Assembly (NCBI GenBank): GCA_007844125.1
Contig: CM017571.1
Location: 874,077-938,076 of the forward strand
Length of the DNA stretch: 64,000 nt
Source of the DNA: Sinonovacula constricta
Taxonomy: Eukaryota; Mollusca; Bivalvia; Cardiida; Solecurtidae
Direction: 5' to 3'
The notes under the pieces were generated by a model. That model was given only the letters and a program-made list of their open reading frames with translations, made no database searches and had not been told where the DNA came from. Made by a program: the position numbers and the translations under genes. The stretch's first letter is position 1. Every line of letters begins with the position of its first letter. Below are positions 25,101 through 36,004 of the stretch, in pieces.

Positions 25101-28100
25101 TATTTTCAGTCTTTAACATATTCTCTTGCATGTTTGGAAGTGTGATTTTTCTGGCATTCCTGTGGAAGATCTTTCAAGAAATATTGACAGATTGCAGGCC
25201 AATTGTCTTTCAGCCGCTGTAGACAAGGCAACAGAGTAAGCCACCTACATTGTTTATGCCTTATGAATGTGATTATATCCATTTCCAAGTCTTCCACTGT
25301 CCTGGCGAAGTCCTCTTTTTGGCAAGAGTGTGTTTTAAACCACTGGAACATGTCTACACTGAGTTCCTCTGCTTCTTCTTCATATAACATCAGACCTTTC
25401 GTAAAGGCAGAGCTGTTGCTAGATCTTTCCCTTTAGCATGACCAAACATAACAGATTTAACATACTGGGTGGAAACTGCACCAACTTTAGTACTCCACAA
25501 TCTGACAAGAATGTCACATTGCTTTCTTCCTTGAGCATTTCCAGTTTCGTCAAACTGTATCGTATAATAAACCTTGTTTTATTTATATTTTTTGCCAAGT
25601 CTTCTCTGAAGTATGGTCCTAGTCCATCTGATAGAATGTATGTCACTTTGGTTCTGCCCAAACTGAAATCCTTGCTTATTGTACCCGGAAACATCTCCTT
25701 GAACAACTCAAATCTCCACAAGATCTAAATGAATGGCCTGAAAAGGCAACTTTCATCACCAACTAATTTCTGCAGTTGTTACTTGGTTCCTATGACATTT
25801 GGTTTCCAAACATCACCTCCTCCTCGAGTGGGATGTGCTTGGCTTGTTTGTATCTTGTGAAAAGAAGTGCTTTTGCTTTGAGTCAAATCTTGGTTCAACA
25901 TTTTTGGTATGAACATTGCCGCCATCATGCTTGAGTATTTGCACACAGCCACTGTTCCCACACTGAATTGACGTCTTGCATACAAAGCAAAAGCCTTGCA
26001 TATTCTCAGTTTGAATACTGTCTACACACTACAGTCTCAGTTCAGGTCCATTCTTGTCCTTTTGATCTAGCCATCCTACATTAAACTTTGTTCTCCAATT
26101 CACATTTTGACATCCAATCAACAGAGTTAGCAACAAAATTAGTTTTTAAAGTTTACAGCACCTATAAAACATATTAGTCAAGCCAGCAAGCAAGGAAAGG
26201 ATTTTATTGACTCATTTTACCACTTACTGATTTTCATTAAGTCTTAAAGTTGGACAGTTATTGAGACAGACTGACAAGGACATTATTGAATGCAAAGTGC
26301 TGAAAATGAGTCAATATGGTCACGTCCACCAACAAAAATTTGTTTGATTATACATTTTGTTCATATTATTGTTATATGCACACACATGCACATGCTGACT
26401 GCTTTTTATCTATGACTGTGTTTATTAATTGGAAACAAAGTGTGTCTGATGATGAAAATCAGATTGTACATTGGTATTTGAATATTGTTGGAAAAAATAT
26501 ATTTGTTTTCTACATGGAATAAATACTTAATTTTAATGCAAAAAAGGCATGCACTACTCTTACAAAACAAGCCTTGAACACTGACCATGTGGCCTAATAA
26601 AATTCATGGCAGTGTCATCCCTCAGCCAAAGCATCACTGGGAATGTGGTGACAATGTAAAAAGTACAAAGGCTTCCCTTCGACATTAAAAATTACATTTC
26701 TAAAGTTTAAATTGGAAATGAGCTGTCAACTTACTTTACAGAATGTCTGCTGTAGAGCCATCTATCCACCTCAGTCACACAAGAACAATGTCCATGAAGT
26801 GATCTGTGGGCCTCCATCAATGATACAACCTTAAATATACTTACATATACAATGTAAAAGCAAACAGATGTTATGATTTTGTTGAAAATCACGACAAAAA
26901 GACTTGTTTAAAATGTTCTTTTTCTGATTTGACAGCACAACATACAAAAAAGTAGGGATTTTAGGGCTGTTCTTTTACAAAGTAGGGCCCTGGTCAAAAA
27001 AGTAGGGAAAAGTAGGGCCAGCTGGTCACCTTGCAGTAATAACTGTGTCAGTACAAAAGTACCAATGCCCTGCCTGCATCACCCCTACACCAGATGTGCT
27101 GCATGAACTCTGTGACATCAAAGCAGTAGAGTCGCAGACATATCTTAGAAAACAACATCACAGAAAATCAGGTTAGGCTCATTTTGCCATGGCAAGCATA
27201 ATTCATTTCACATGGATAAGTTTCAAAGCTGTCAGAAGCCTCCTCATTGAGTCTTTAATAAACCAAAAGCTGACTGGCCAATTGTACAGATCATATCTAT
27301 CCAGACAGAAATGTTGAAGCATTTTATTGTCAACTAAGCACTGATAAATGTGATATATTAAGAAAAATATCTTATTTCATTTGTTACCTGCAACAAACTA
27401 ACAAAGATGCATAACAAATAAATCTATTTTTTTTCAAAAGTCCACAATAAACAATAAAAACAAGCTAATTTTCAATATCATGTCATAAATTAAGCATTGT
27501 CAACTATTATTTGAGGTATTTATAAAGCAATGTTAACAATTATTTCAGATATAAAACAATATGAGAATGATATGCTATTTATAGTTATATTACATGTTTG
27601 TATACATGTACTTTCTATCTATTGTTTATAGTTTATTTGAACAGTGTAAATGTATTTCATATGTAAAGCTATGGACACAACTCATGAATTGTTAAGACTG
27701 AAAATTATAAATATTTGTATTATGGGCCAGAGGCCTAAAATTCTTTGAATAAAAAAAAAAACGAATAAAAAATATCCTCCTTTACTCGGCTGAGACTTGA
27801 GCAATAACGTCCTTGATGGAAAGACTTGAGCAATAACAGCCTTGATGGAAAGACTTGAGCAATAATGTCCTTTAATGGAAAGCATCTGATTCAGACTGAT
27901 TGACAGACGCTGTTAATCATGGCCCAGAACCATAAAGTTGAAGGCAGTTGGTAATATTTACTTATTGCCTCTGGACAATGTAATATGTATCAAATACTGC
28001 TGTAGAGTGGGTACATAGTCCTGGCTCCAGACAGTGCCTGGCCATGTGCAGCCAGACATCTCAAGGCTGTTAGTACAAAGGGCTGCAAGGTCCGCAAGGT

Positions 28101-31100
28101 ATGGGCAAAGGCCATAAAACGAGGATCTCTGAAGGTTGGACTGTAAATCACAAGACACTTTGGACATGAAGGCATGGAAACATTGACAGACCCCTTAGCA
28201 GTGGGAATAACAGATGTAAAATGATAATGATGATGAAAATAATGATAAAGATGATGATGATGATTAATGATGGTGGCATGAATAAATAATAAACATGCCT
28301 GGGTCTGCCATTCCACCAGGAAACTTCCAGGGTGCCACTTTCTGCAGGTGGTGATATTTCTCCTTGATGACCAACACCTGGTTCTTATCATTGATCACAA
28401 ACCCTGCAACACCTGGAAATTAAACAAAATGTTACCCTTCTATCTTTTTTTTTTAATATAACCCTATATGTTTGTTTCTTTATTCTTAAATAATGTAGGT
28501 ATTTCTACTTCATTTAAGTTAGCTTTAAGCTAGCATTGACAAGAAAAGAAATATTAAGCATGTAATGAATAACATGTGTAGTATGAAATATATCATAAAC
28601 AATAAATATTGTCAAATGAAAACTAGCGGTGATGGTGAGGCATTAATTAACACAATTGACTGATTCTTTTTTTAAAAATGTGTTTTTTTACTACAAAGAT
28701 GCCAAAAATTATACATCTGCTTTGTCCATGCCCCTAAATACTGAAATTTTCTATTAAAAAAAACTTATTGTACGAAATGATGTTTTATGCATTATGCATG
28801 GCAATACTGTAGGGAATAAATTTTGGATTGCTTATGACTTGAATACTAGCCCCCAACTCACACCTTTTGAAAACTGTTATGCCCTCAGGAGACATTATAA
28901 GGAATGTTTACCACTGCAAGTTGCTTTTATATTCATTCAAGCTGTACTTGTTTCAACTTTTTGTAAGGAGGTCAAACGTAAGGTTTGACAGCTACAACAG
29001 AAGAGACTAGAGCTGAACATAAACTGGAATATTTTAAAAGGTATAATGTTGGTGGTAATATCATTTCAAATATAAGTATAAGAACACAGATAGTTGCACA
29101 CTCTTTCATCAAATGCTTGCTGCTTTTTTGATTAATTTATTATAAAATTGAAGACAATTTTTAATTAAACTATATGATGACACAACCAGTTTGTTTTTGA
29201 AATACATTGCAGTGACCATTAATGATCATTATAGCAATGTCCAGCTTTTTGGTGGAGGAAGACCTAAGACAAATGTCTTGGTAGAACCACCAGCGCACCG
29301 CAAGTCAGCTTGGAGACCTTCTCACATTTAGTCCTTCGCCCCAAACAGGACTCAAGGTGAGAGGCTAAGCAGTCAGAGGAGTTACAAATCGGCCACTCTA
29401 CCACTATGCCACCGCATCCCCGACACCCACAAACACAAGTAGTACAAGATGATCACGATGAATCATAAATTTGGAAGTGGTAACATCAACTGATTACAAA
29501 AGTAAAATGACCTTTTAAAACAAAACTACAAATCCAAATAGTGCCTGGTTAACTAGTTAAACACACAACAACACACACCTAGATAGTGACTGGCATAGGC
29601 TGGAATCATGCTTTTTTCAGATGTGGGCAGCCATCGAGCCATCAGAACATAGCCCGGCTTTGCATGGTTGAAATCCAGACCATACTGCAATATGTACATG
29701 TGAATTATAAATGAATATATCTTCCTTTCTAATTATGAGTATATTCTAAGAATATTTATATCTAATATTATTTCATATGTAACTTTCTTTTAGATTTTAG
29801 GTTTCGTAAAATCATGTATGTAAAAACAAGGTGTTCCTATGGCTCAGCACTTAGTCTAAATAACTCAGCGCATCTTGTCATGTAAATGCAAGTCCCAGCG
29901 AGGAACAAAAACTCGTGTGCAGATTTTCCAGCTGGCCTAGGTGTACTAATAATTTTTCCAACACATTTGATGGTAAGTTCCGCTAAAGCATAACTCTCAT
30001 GATCTGACAGTGACACCACACCCAGTCTCTTTATCTGTACACTGGGCCAGCCAGTTGTGGAACAACCCTTATAACTGTATGAATGTATGCAAGGAAGGCC
30101 ATTAGCATTATCATATTGTAACAACTTACATATGTAATATCCTGGGTGTGGTTTAAACTCAGGGCATTCTGTAGATAGAGCTGATACCTTATTTGCAATA
30201 TCACAGCAGGTTAATAAGAAATATATACATACCTTAACAAACACAGAGATGAGATGTGACTGCTCAGTTGGGATTCGAGCCCAGAACCCTCTGACTCCTT
30301 GGGCTATCCACTTTGGCATAGCCACTGCAATGATAAAATAGATCCAAATTTCTTTAAAAAACAACACTTCTTTAAACTGACGATTTTTACAATATGTTTT
30401 CAAATATTTTATTTTATATGCTATATCCTAGCATTTCAACTGACATCCTAGCATATCCCATGACATCCTAGCATCTCCCATGACATTCTAGCATCTCCCA
30501 TGACATTTTAGCATCCCCCATGACATCCTAGCATCTCCCATGACACTCTAGCATCCCCCATGACATCCTAGCATCTCCCATGACATCCTAGCATCTCCCA
30601 TGACACTCTAGCATCCCCCATGACATCCTAGCATCTCCCATGACATCCTAGCATCTCCCATGACCTCCTAGCAACTCCCATGACATCCCAGCATCTCCCA
30701 TGACAATATAGCATCCCCCATGACATCCTAGCATCTCCCATGACATCCTAGCATCTCCCATGACATCCTAGCATCTCCAATGACCTCCTAGCAACTCCCA
30801 TGACATCCCAGCATCTCCCATGACAATATAGCATCCCCCATGACATCCTAGCATCTCCCATGACATCCCAGCATCTCCCATGACAATATAGCATCCCCCA
30901 TGACAATATAGCATCCCCCATGACATCCTAGCATCTCCCATGACATCCTAGCATCTCCCATGACACTCTAGCATCCCCCATGACATCCTAGCATCTCCCA
31001 TGACCTCCTAGCAACTCCCATGATATCCCAGCATCTCCCATGACAATATAGCATCCCCCATGACATCCTAGCATCTCCCATGACATCATAGCATATCCCA

Positions 31101-33532
31101 TGACATCCTAGCAAGTCCCATGACATCCCAGCATCTCCCTTGACATTTTAGCATCCCCCATGACATCCTAGCAACTCTCATGACATCCTGGCATCTCTCA
31201 TGACACTCTAACATCCCCCATGACATCATAGCATCTCTCATGACATCTTAGCAACTTCCATGACATCCCAGCATCTCCCATGACATTTTAGCATTCCCCA
31301 CAACATCCTAGCAACTCCCATGATGTTCTAGCATCCCCCATGACATCCTAGCAAATCCCATGACATCCTAGCAACACCCATGACATTCTATCATCTAATG
31401 TGACATCTTTGCAACTCACCTGTCATTCAAGCACTTAACCTGACATCCTAGCAACTCACCTGACATGACACCATGGCATATCATAATATCCTTGCAACTT
31501 ACTTGATATCCTTACATTTCACCTGACAACCTAGTAACTCACATGCTATCCTCATCTAACAATATAGCAACTAACATGACATCCTTATAACTTGCATGAC
31601 ATCCTAGCAACTAACATGACATCCTAGTAACTTACATGACATCTAAGCATCTTACCTGACATCCTAGCATCATATTCTTCCACAGTTGTTATATCTTGGT
31701 CCTTTGTGTGCAGAATAAGGCCACCAAAGCTAGAGAAAAGAACACAACATGACAACATTTTATTCATGATTGTTTTAAGTTAATTAATGAGCAAATAACT
31801 TTTTTAATAGCTTTTATTATTACATTTGTCTGATAAAGATTATCAACAATGTGTAAGCATGCAAGACAAACACAATAAGATATTTAAGTGATTATCTTTG
31901 GTTACAGTTCCATTCAAACAAAGTTTTAAAAATTATTAGCAAGCACATTTTCATACTTAAGAGCATGATGTGTTCGTAAGTTAACAAAACATCAAACCTG
32001 AAACCAGGAATTATGGACAGAACTCCAGTTGGTTTCATTTTGTCCTTCTGAGAAAGTGCTAAAATATGCATCTGTTTAAGTTGTAAACTAAACATTTTGA
32101 AGAAAAATACAGTAAGACCTCACTAAAGGACATCCCTGCTCTCTCTAAAATAAAATATGGTGAGCAATACATGTATATGCGTAAACAGCTTTAAATCAAA
32201 ACTAGCGTTGATTTTTTTTTTAAATATGCAGAATAATGCACAGTTTTCTGAATCATTTTTACAGTACAAAAAGCTAATAAAACCGCTCAGAACCATAACT
32301 TTTGGTGCCTAGCAAAATGCCTGTTATCATCGGACTATGGTAAATACACTCCATAGAACCCCTGTTCATAAAACATTGTTCCATCACAAATCAAAAGGAA
32401 GTAATCATAGGCCGACCCCTCCAAACTCCTCTTCAAATGAAAGAGGTCAGTCGAAGTCTTAAACCTTTAAAAAACAGAACACCAAGTTTTCTACCTAATG
32501 TTTTAAAACTAAGTGGGGCACTTTGCTCTAGAACCGTATAATGTCCCACAACCTTGGAAAGTAGGGCAGCCAGTACCTGCGACATTTTTTCAGAAGCAAT
32601 TGACAAATTTAACCCTTTCTTAATCATCGCTTCTTGGGTCAGCACCAGGTGGTCCAGTTATTCAACACTTTAAAAAAAACTACAGGTGGTCATTAAGGTC
32701 TTTTTGTAGCTAAAAATTACAGTTCTTTTAAATAGTACAAAGAATGGTTCAAACCGTTAAATCTATGCACTATGTTGACTGAATTTAGACATAGCTCCAT
32801 AGATGACATCAAGCGTGTCTATGTTGAAGTAATAAACTAAACAAATTTGAGACACACAGTTTGTCTTTTAAAGGAAATGTCTGCAAACATTCTGCTCAGC
32901 TCTTATTTTTTAGTAAACAAGCAACAAAGAATCAAGACCTTGACCCTATAAGTTTAATGTCTGTTATTTCAGAATTTTCTTGAATCTATGGATTCTTTTA
33001 AAGTTGAAAAGGATTTTTGTTAATGCAGTACATATTTTATAACTTATAGCTGAAGAAGCCTGTGTTAAATAGATGAAATATACTAAATAAATTAAGTAAT
33101 ATACTATATAAGTTATAATATTTTCTGCTTCAATGGATATTGCTCAACAAAATGTACAATCCAGATAAAGATATCCACATATGTTGTTGTAAAAACAAAT
33201 TTATTATCTTTTTTGTTTTTGAAATACATTTTGCAGTGACCATTTATGATTATTATAACAACATCCAGGCTTTGTTTTTAAAAAAGACAACAGACACATG
33301 TCTGGGTAGAACTACCAGCGCACAGCAAGTCAGCTGGAAGACCTGCTCACATTAAGTCCTTCAACCTGAATGGGACTCAAACCCACGCGGTGAGAGGCTA
33401 AGCAGTCAGAGGAGTTACAAATGTGCGACCCTACCACTACGCCACTGGTGCCCCACTATATATTATCAGTATGACTACCAGAACTTACGGATCTTGGACC
33501 ACCTTGAAACCTTCACTGTTAACTGTCACCAT
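19161..33532 (-). CDS. NUDT6: NUDT6-like Nudix hydrolase, seven exons
   Basis: Minus-strand exons 33489-33532, 31656-31729, 30233-30324, 29579-29684, 28299-28412, 20614-20822 and 19161-19337 join in phase to 271 aa. The N-terminal half matches the NUDT6-type pre-Nudix domain (DPFGGLIL, then RGFWARIPTEQSHLI, then YASHYLGVAGFV). The catalytic domain shows WKFPGGMADP and then the Nudix box GEEIFETAKREVLEETGI, with the RE and EE metal-binding residues intact, then HQHKFRHNCSDFYFI and CQWMD. NUDT6 relatives are Nudix proteins of poorly defined substrate, reported in mitochondria and cytosol. Oddities: the intron that splits the Nudix box is 7.5 kb and has a GC donor (CCCAG|GCATGT). The C-terminus after CQWMD is shorter than and unlike the vertebrate one. 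The first exon starts with ATG directly after a possible acceptor, so additional 5' exons may exist. Confidence 0.85.
19940..20172 (-). mobile_element. tRNA-derived SINE, family A, old copy
   Basis: On the minus strand it has a tRNA-like head (AAGGTCTAGTGGGTAAGTC, with GGCTCAAGTCC as B-box) and a body containing CCTGGGGTCTTC, then GTAATGAGCATAATTGTGTC, then ACTGCA. It is colinear with the copies at 29195, 33214, 43850 and 58335. Confidence 0.6.
20262..20309. repeat. CA/CG-rich microsatellite
   Basis: Short tract of CACG and CACA repeats in the large NUDT6 intron. Confidence 0.8.
20960..21350. repeat. Dispersed repeat with TGACCTTGACC motif
   Basis: The phrases TTGACCTTGACC, CCCATTTTCGATCCCAAGC and CAATATCTCATTCC recur, diverged, at about 21815-22000. 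Boundaries and class are unknown. Confidence 0.45.
21372..21678 (+). mobile_element. SINE family B, well preserved
   Basis: tRNA-like head (AGAGCAATCGGTAGAGCTCC, GGTTCGAACCC as a perfect B-box) and full body, ending in (ACAA)n. It is in the large NUDT6 intron, antisense to that gene. Confidence 0.9.
21708..21800 (+). repeat. Third copy of a short dispersed repeat
   Basis: GGCAAAGTCCTATCAGCATT and AAGGCACAGAACAAAGGTAT match the repeat at about 10606-10690; a shorter match lies near 11242. Confidence 0.55.
22925..23345 (+). mobile_element. LINE reverse-transcriptase fragment, left half
   Basis: Degenerate RT motifs are readable: QILLDGSTSN, then GVHQGSVLSTLLF (the RT block before the catalytic aspartates), then in a shifted frame a decayed ILHAEDL at the YADD position, then GVGANSIHC-like Cys-rich sequence. 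Frameshifts make it non-functional. It resumes at 27025 after an inserted hAT element. Confidence 0.6.
23346..27024 (-). pseudogene. hAT-superfamily transposon with broken transposase
   Basis: Minus-strand coding pieces in N-to-C order. About 25813-26060 has a zinc finger (KFNVGWLDQKDKNG, then FCFVCKTSIQCGNSGC, then LKHDGGNVH). About 25419-25721 has the start of the catalytic region (ILSDGLGPYF). 25106-25390 has CRWLTLLPCLQRLKDNWPA, typical of hAT-like transposases. 24488-24976 and 24073-24480 hold the C-terminal dimerisation domain (YPVLKKVVSSCLSLSHGNVD, then VERSLSINK). 23866-24054 continues a Lys/Glu-rich coiled coil. Stops and frame shifts separate the pieces, so it is inactive. Both ends carry several AAGTAGGG motifs in the same orientation. 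I could not match clean TIRs or an 8-bp duplication. Confidence 0.72.
27025..27340 (+). mobile_element. LINE fragment, right half
   Basis: Continues the LINE interrupted at 23345: a Cys pair (KYQCPACIT), then AVESQTYL and KAVRSLLIESLINQKLTGQL followed by YRSYL. This corresponds to the post-RT region in endonuclease-reverse-transcriptase proteins. Several stops. Confidence 0.5.
27795..27883. repeat. 29-bp tandem repeat, three copies
   Basis: ACTTGAGCAATAACGTCCTT plus GATGGAAAG repeats three times with two or three substitutions per copy. Confidence 0.85.
29195..29420 (-). mobile_element. SINE family A, single-copy form of the 44-bp array unit
   Basis: Minus strand: head TGGCATAGTGGTAGAGTGG (A-box-like), TCACCTTGAGTCC (degenerate B-box), body GGTTCTACCAAGACATTTG, then the segment GGTCTTCCTCCACC / AAAAAGCTGGACATTGCTAT, then ATGATCATTAATGGTCACTG. 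That segment is one monomer of the array at 36005-43890. Confidence 0.8.
29995..30120 (-). mobile_element. SINE family B, 5'-truncated fragment
   Basis: GGCCAGCCAGTTGTGGAACA and CCCTTATAACTG match the inverted family-B body. It lies in an intron of the NUDT6-like gene. Confidence 0.55.
30425..31676 (-). repeat. 20-bp minisatellite that includes a coding splice donor
   Basis: About 62 units of a 20-bp motif (plus strand TGACATCCTAGCATCTCCCA). It fills over 90 percent of the 1,331-base intron 30325-31655 of the NUDT6-like gene. The repeat does not stop at the exon border: the last 21 bases of exon 31656-31729 (minus GATGCTAGGATGTCAG) plus the donor GTAAG form the first unit. Units next to the exon are the most diverged and retain GTAAGT, GTTAGT or GCAAGT at the donor position. 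Distal units are homogeneous and read GGGAGA there, so the donor signal has decayed. Confidence 0.9.
33214..33455 (-). mobile_element. SINE family A
   Basis: Same architecture as 29195-29420, with B-box TGGGTTTGAGTCCC and the monomer-equivalent segment altered to AAAAAGACAACAGACACATG. It lies immediately 5' of the first identified NUDT6 exon. Confidence 0.78.
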
Positions 33533-34034
33533 CTACAATATGTAAACAAGAAAAGATGCAACAAATGATGAATTACATACAATGAATAAAAATATATAAA
33601 CTTATAATAAGTAAATAAAAGAGCTTCCATACATCGAATTGCGATAAATTTTGGACATTATTTTAAATAAAGACACATGACTTATCTAGTAAATATATAG
33701 TTATCAGCCAAAATCTTATCTCAGTAAAACCGAATGGCCATAACAATTAACATAAATCTATTTATGTACAAATCTAACAGGCTATGAATTAACTATTTAT
33801 ACAACCTTTCGCTAAGTGTATAAATAAAACACTAACTATACCAAAGCCTTAAGTGCAATGGATGCCATCGATAAATGCAGTATGAGATGATACTTTTAGT
33901 TGCAGATTCTCTCCTTTTGCTTGTAAGAAGATAATGCCAAAAACATTGAAGCTGCACTTTCGTACCTCTGCTGTAGGTTTCAGGTATCAGGTGTATAGTT
34001 ACTGTAGGAAAATGAGATTTTCACCACTTTTTTT

Positions 34035-34085
34035 ATTTATTTGGGTTTTACAGCACACCGACAGTTAACAGGTCATATGGCACCG
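34035..34085 (-). mobile_element. LINE 3'-tail fragment
   Basis: Minus strand GTCGGTGTGCTGTAAAACCC followed by AAATAAATAAA equals the tail at 11785-11830. Confidence 0.55.
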
Positions 34086-34099
34086 TTAACCGCTTTATA

Positions 34100-34984
34100 A
34101 ACTTTTGAGAACACTTCAAACTGCAGCATGTGCAATAAAATTGAATCTTAATGTCTGAGGTAAGAATTAGTTACAGAGCTTGAGCACTATCTTAAGGTGT
34201 AATCAAACTCATGAAAATTCGTTTAATGTCGGCATTTAGCCTTCTACGATGTTACATGTTCGATCATTTACGTCAACACTCAGCCTTTAATGAATAAAAT
34301 AGCCAGATTTAAGTTTTCCAATTTTGTCCAAAGAAATCGCGTCAATATCTTCACTCCAAAATGGCGACAAGGAATCGCAGTCAGCAAGGAAGATTTGTCC
34401 AAAACAAAGCAAAATTGTAGAAAAGAAAGAAAGAAGTGTGTTTTTCAAAAGTTTTTGGAGTATTTTTATTTAGAAAAGTATACTCTAATAAAAATGTAGA
34501 AAACCAATGACATTACTGTTTTCTTTATTTTTTATTCATCCAAATTTGACATGTATGAGATTTTTTAAAGGTCAGATTTGAGGACGTCGACCTAGTACAT
34601 AAAAATTTGCAAAACTTAAGTTAGGTGAGGTGAAAAGTTGTTAAAATTGGGAAAATAATCCAGAATACAATGCTGAATAATGTGATATATCTTTTGTCAG
34701 GATTCAATTTAGTCACTATTACACATCTAATACCTTAAAACAAAAAAAACCAAAAAATCAATTGAATAATATTTCATGTATAAGGAAAAGTCTTCCCACT
34801 AGGCAGATACAAGTAAGTAATGCAATTCTTCAATTTTTTAAAAGTGGAATAATGTCAAATATATAAAAATCAATTAAACATTAATTTTAATGCAATAGAT
34901 GTTTCATGGAGGTCCATTAGATCAAAGTCACTATAGAGTGAATTTACATTATCTTTCCTAATGTAAAATTTAATTAATGATAAT
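34100..34984. other. Spacer between NUDT6-like and MTRFR genes
   Basis: About 900 bases, AT-rich. No conserved reading frame was recognised. It probably includes the 3' UTR of MTRFR and possibly unrecognised 5' exons of the NUDT6-like gene. Confidence 0.4.
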
Positions 34985-35784
34985 TTATTTACAGTTTGTA
35001 ATGGGAAGGAAACATTTCGCACCTTTTGCTTTCTTATCCAGGCCTTCTCTTTGTTTAAACTCCTTTTTCAGAGCCAGTTTCTTGGCTGACCTTTTCTCCC
35101 TTTCCTTGTTGATTTCTGTTTTCTCTCGTCTCTTTTGAGCATCAAAACTCAGATCCTTGTTATAATAGATGTCCAAGTGGTAGATAAGTCTTTCACGAGC
35201 CAACTGGCGGTTCTCGGACTGGGACCTTGTCTCATGACACTGTCGACAGATATAATCGGGGACTTTTTTTCACACGATTGGGAAAATGGCTTACAGTAAT
35301 GTTAGGAAATTTTCACAAAAAGGACACACTGATTTGGGAAGATAACAAAAAAAAATGTAATAAGGAAATAAAATAGAAAATATTTTGTTAATATGTGTAT
35401 TCATAACTGAAACTTATCAGCAGTTTGTACAAAATCTGTTAAAAAAATGTTTTTTTCTAATTAAGGACTCCTCAAACTAAATGTTTATATTCATTCTTGT
35501 TATATTAGTGGCACATTTTACATAAAATGTGCTTAAAATTCCTTAAACATTATAAACAATAACTGTAACATTTTAAAGCACATGTATATACTTTAACCCT
35601 GATCCCAGTAGCTTTATGTGTGAGAACTACACAGTTATTAGTTTTAGCAACAGCCTGTCCCCCTGGCCCACTGCCTCGCATGAACTCCTCGTCAAAATCA
35701 CCCTCCTTGAGTTCTGGCCAAGGATATGTTTTCTTGGAGATAAAACACACTGACACCTGGTAGTGCTGACTGATGGATAAGAGT
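34985..35784 (-). CDS. MTRFR: Mitochondrial translation release factor-like protein (C12orf65 / MTRFR), 5' end incomplete
   Basis: Minus-strand exons 35592-35784 and 34985-35239 join (GTTAAA|GTATAT, TCGACAG|TGT, phase 0) to about 148 aa plus an unidentified N-terminus. Exon 1 carries the class-I release-factor signature (EEFMRGSGPGGQAVAKTNN, then CVVLTHKATGIRVKC). Exon 2 has CHETRSQSENRQLARERL and a Lys/Arg-rich tail (KRREKTEINKEREKRSAKK). GGQ enters the ribosomal peptidyl-transferase centre. MTRFR lacks the codon-recognition domain and rescues stalled mitoribosomes with MTRES1, which explains the short length (human 166 aa). The targeting peptide is not clear: the frame continues upstream through a second possible acceptor to an ATG at 35843, or an upstream exon exists. 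Confidence 0.88.
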
Positions 35785-36004
35785 CTGTAATGACAGTAAA
35801 AATACTGTAAGTGAAATAAAAAAACTGCCCCTGTCATCATCATTAAAATATCATCATGCTATTAATCATCTTTCTAGACTCATCAACAGCATTTTCATCA
35901 ACAGCAACACAACCATCATCATCATCAGTCATTTTTAATTTAACTCTGTTGTCAATAATACTGATTTTGTTTTAGAATGAATGGCAACTACGTCAAGAAA
36001 GCAA
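35785..36004. other. Region between MTRFR and the 44-bp array
   Basis: Contains CAT/ATC trinucleotide-rich sequence (35895-35930) and two closely spaced acceptor-like sites on the minus strand (TTTCACTTACAG and GTCATTACAG). No upstream MTRFR exon with a clear ATG and targeting peptide was found. Confidence 0.4.

Noticed and set aside
27990..28391. 133-codon minus frame MIRTRCWSSRRN...
   Set aside because: It reads the true NUDT6 exon 28299-28412 in the wrong frame; the correct frame gives VAGFVINDKNQVLVIKEKYH.
28794..28988. 64-codon plus frame MHGNTVGNKFWIAYD...
   Set aside because: Lies in an intron of the minus-strand NUDT6-like gene, with no recognisable motif.
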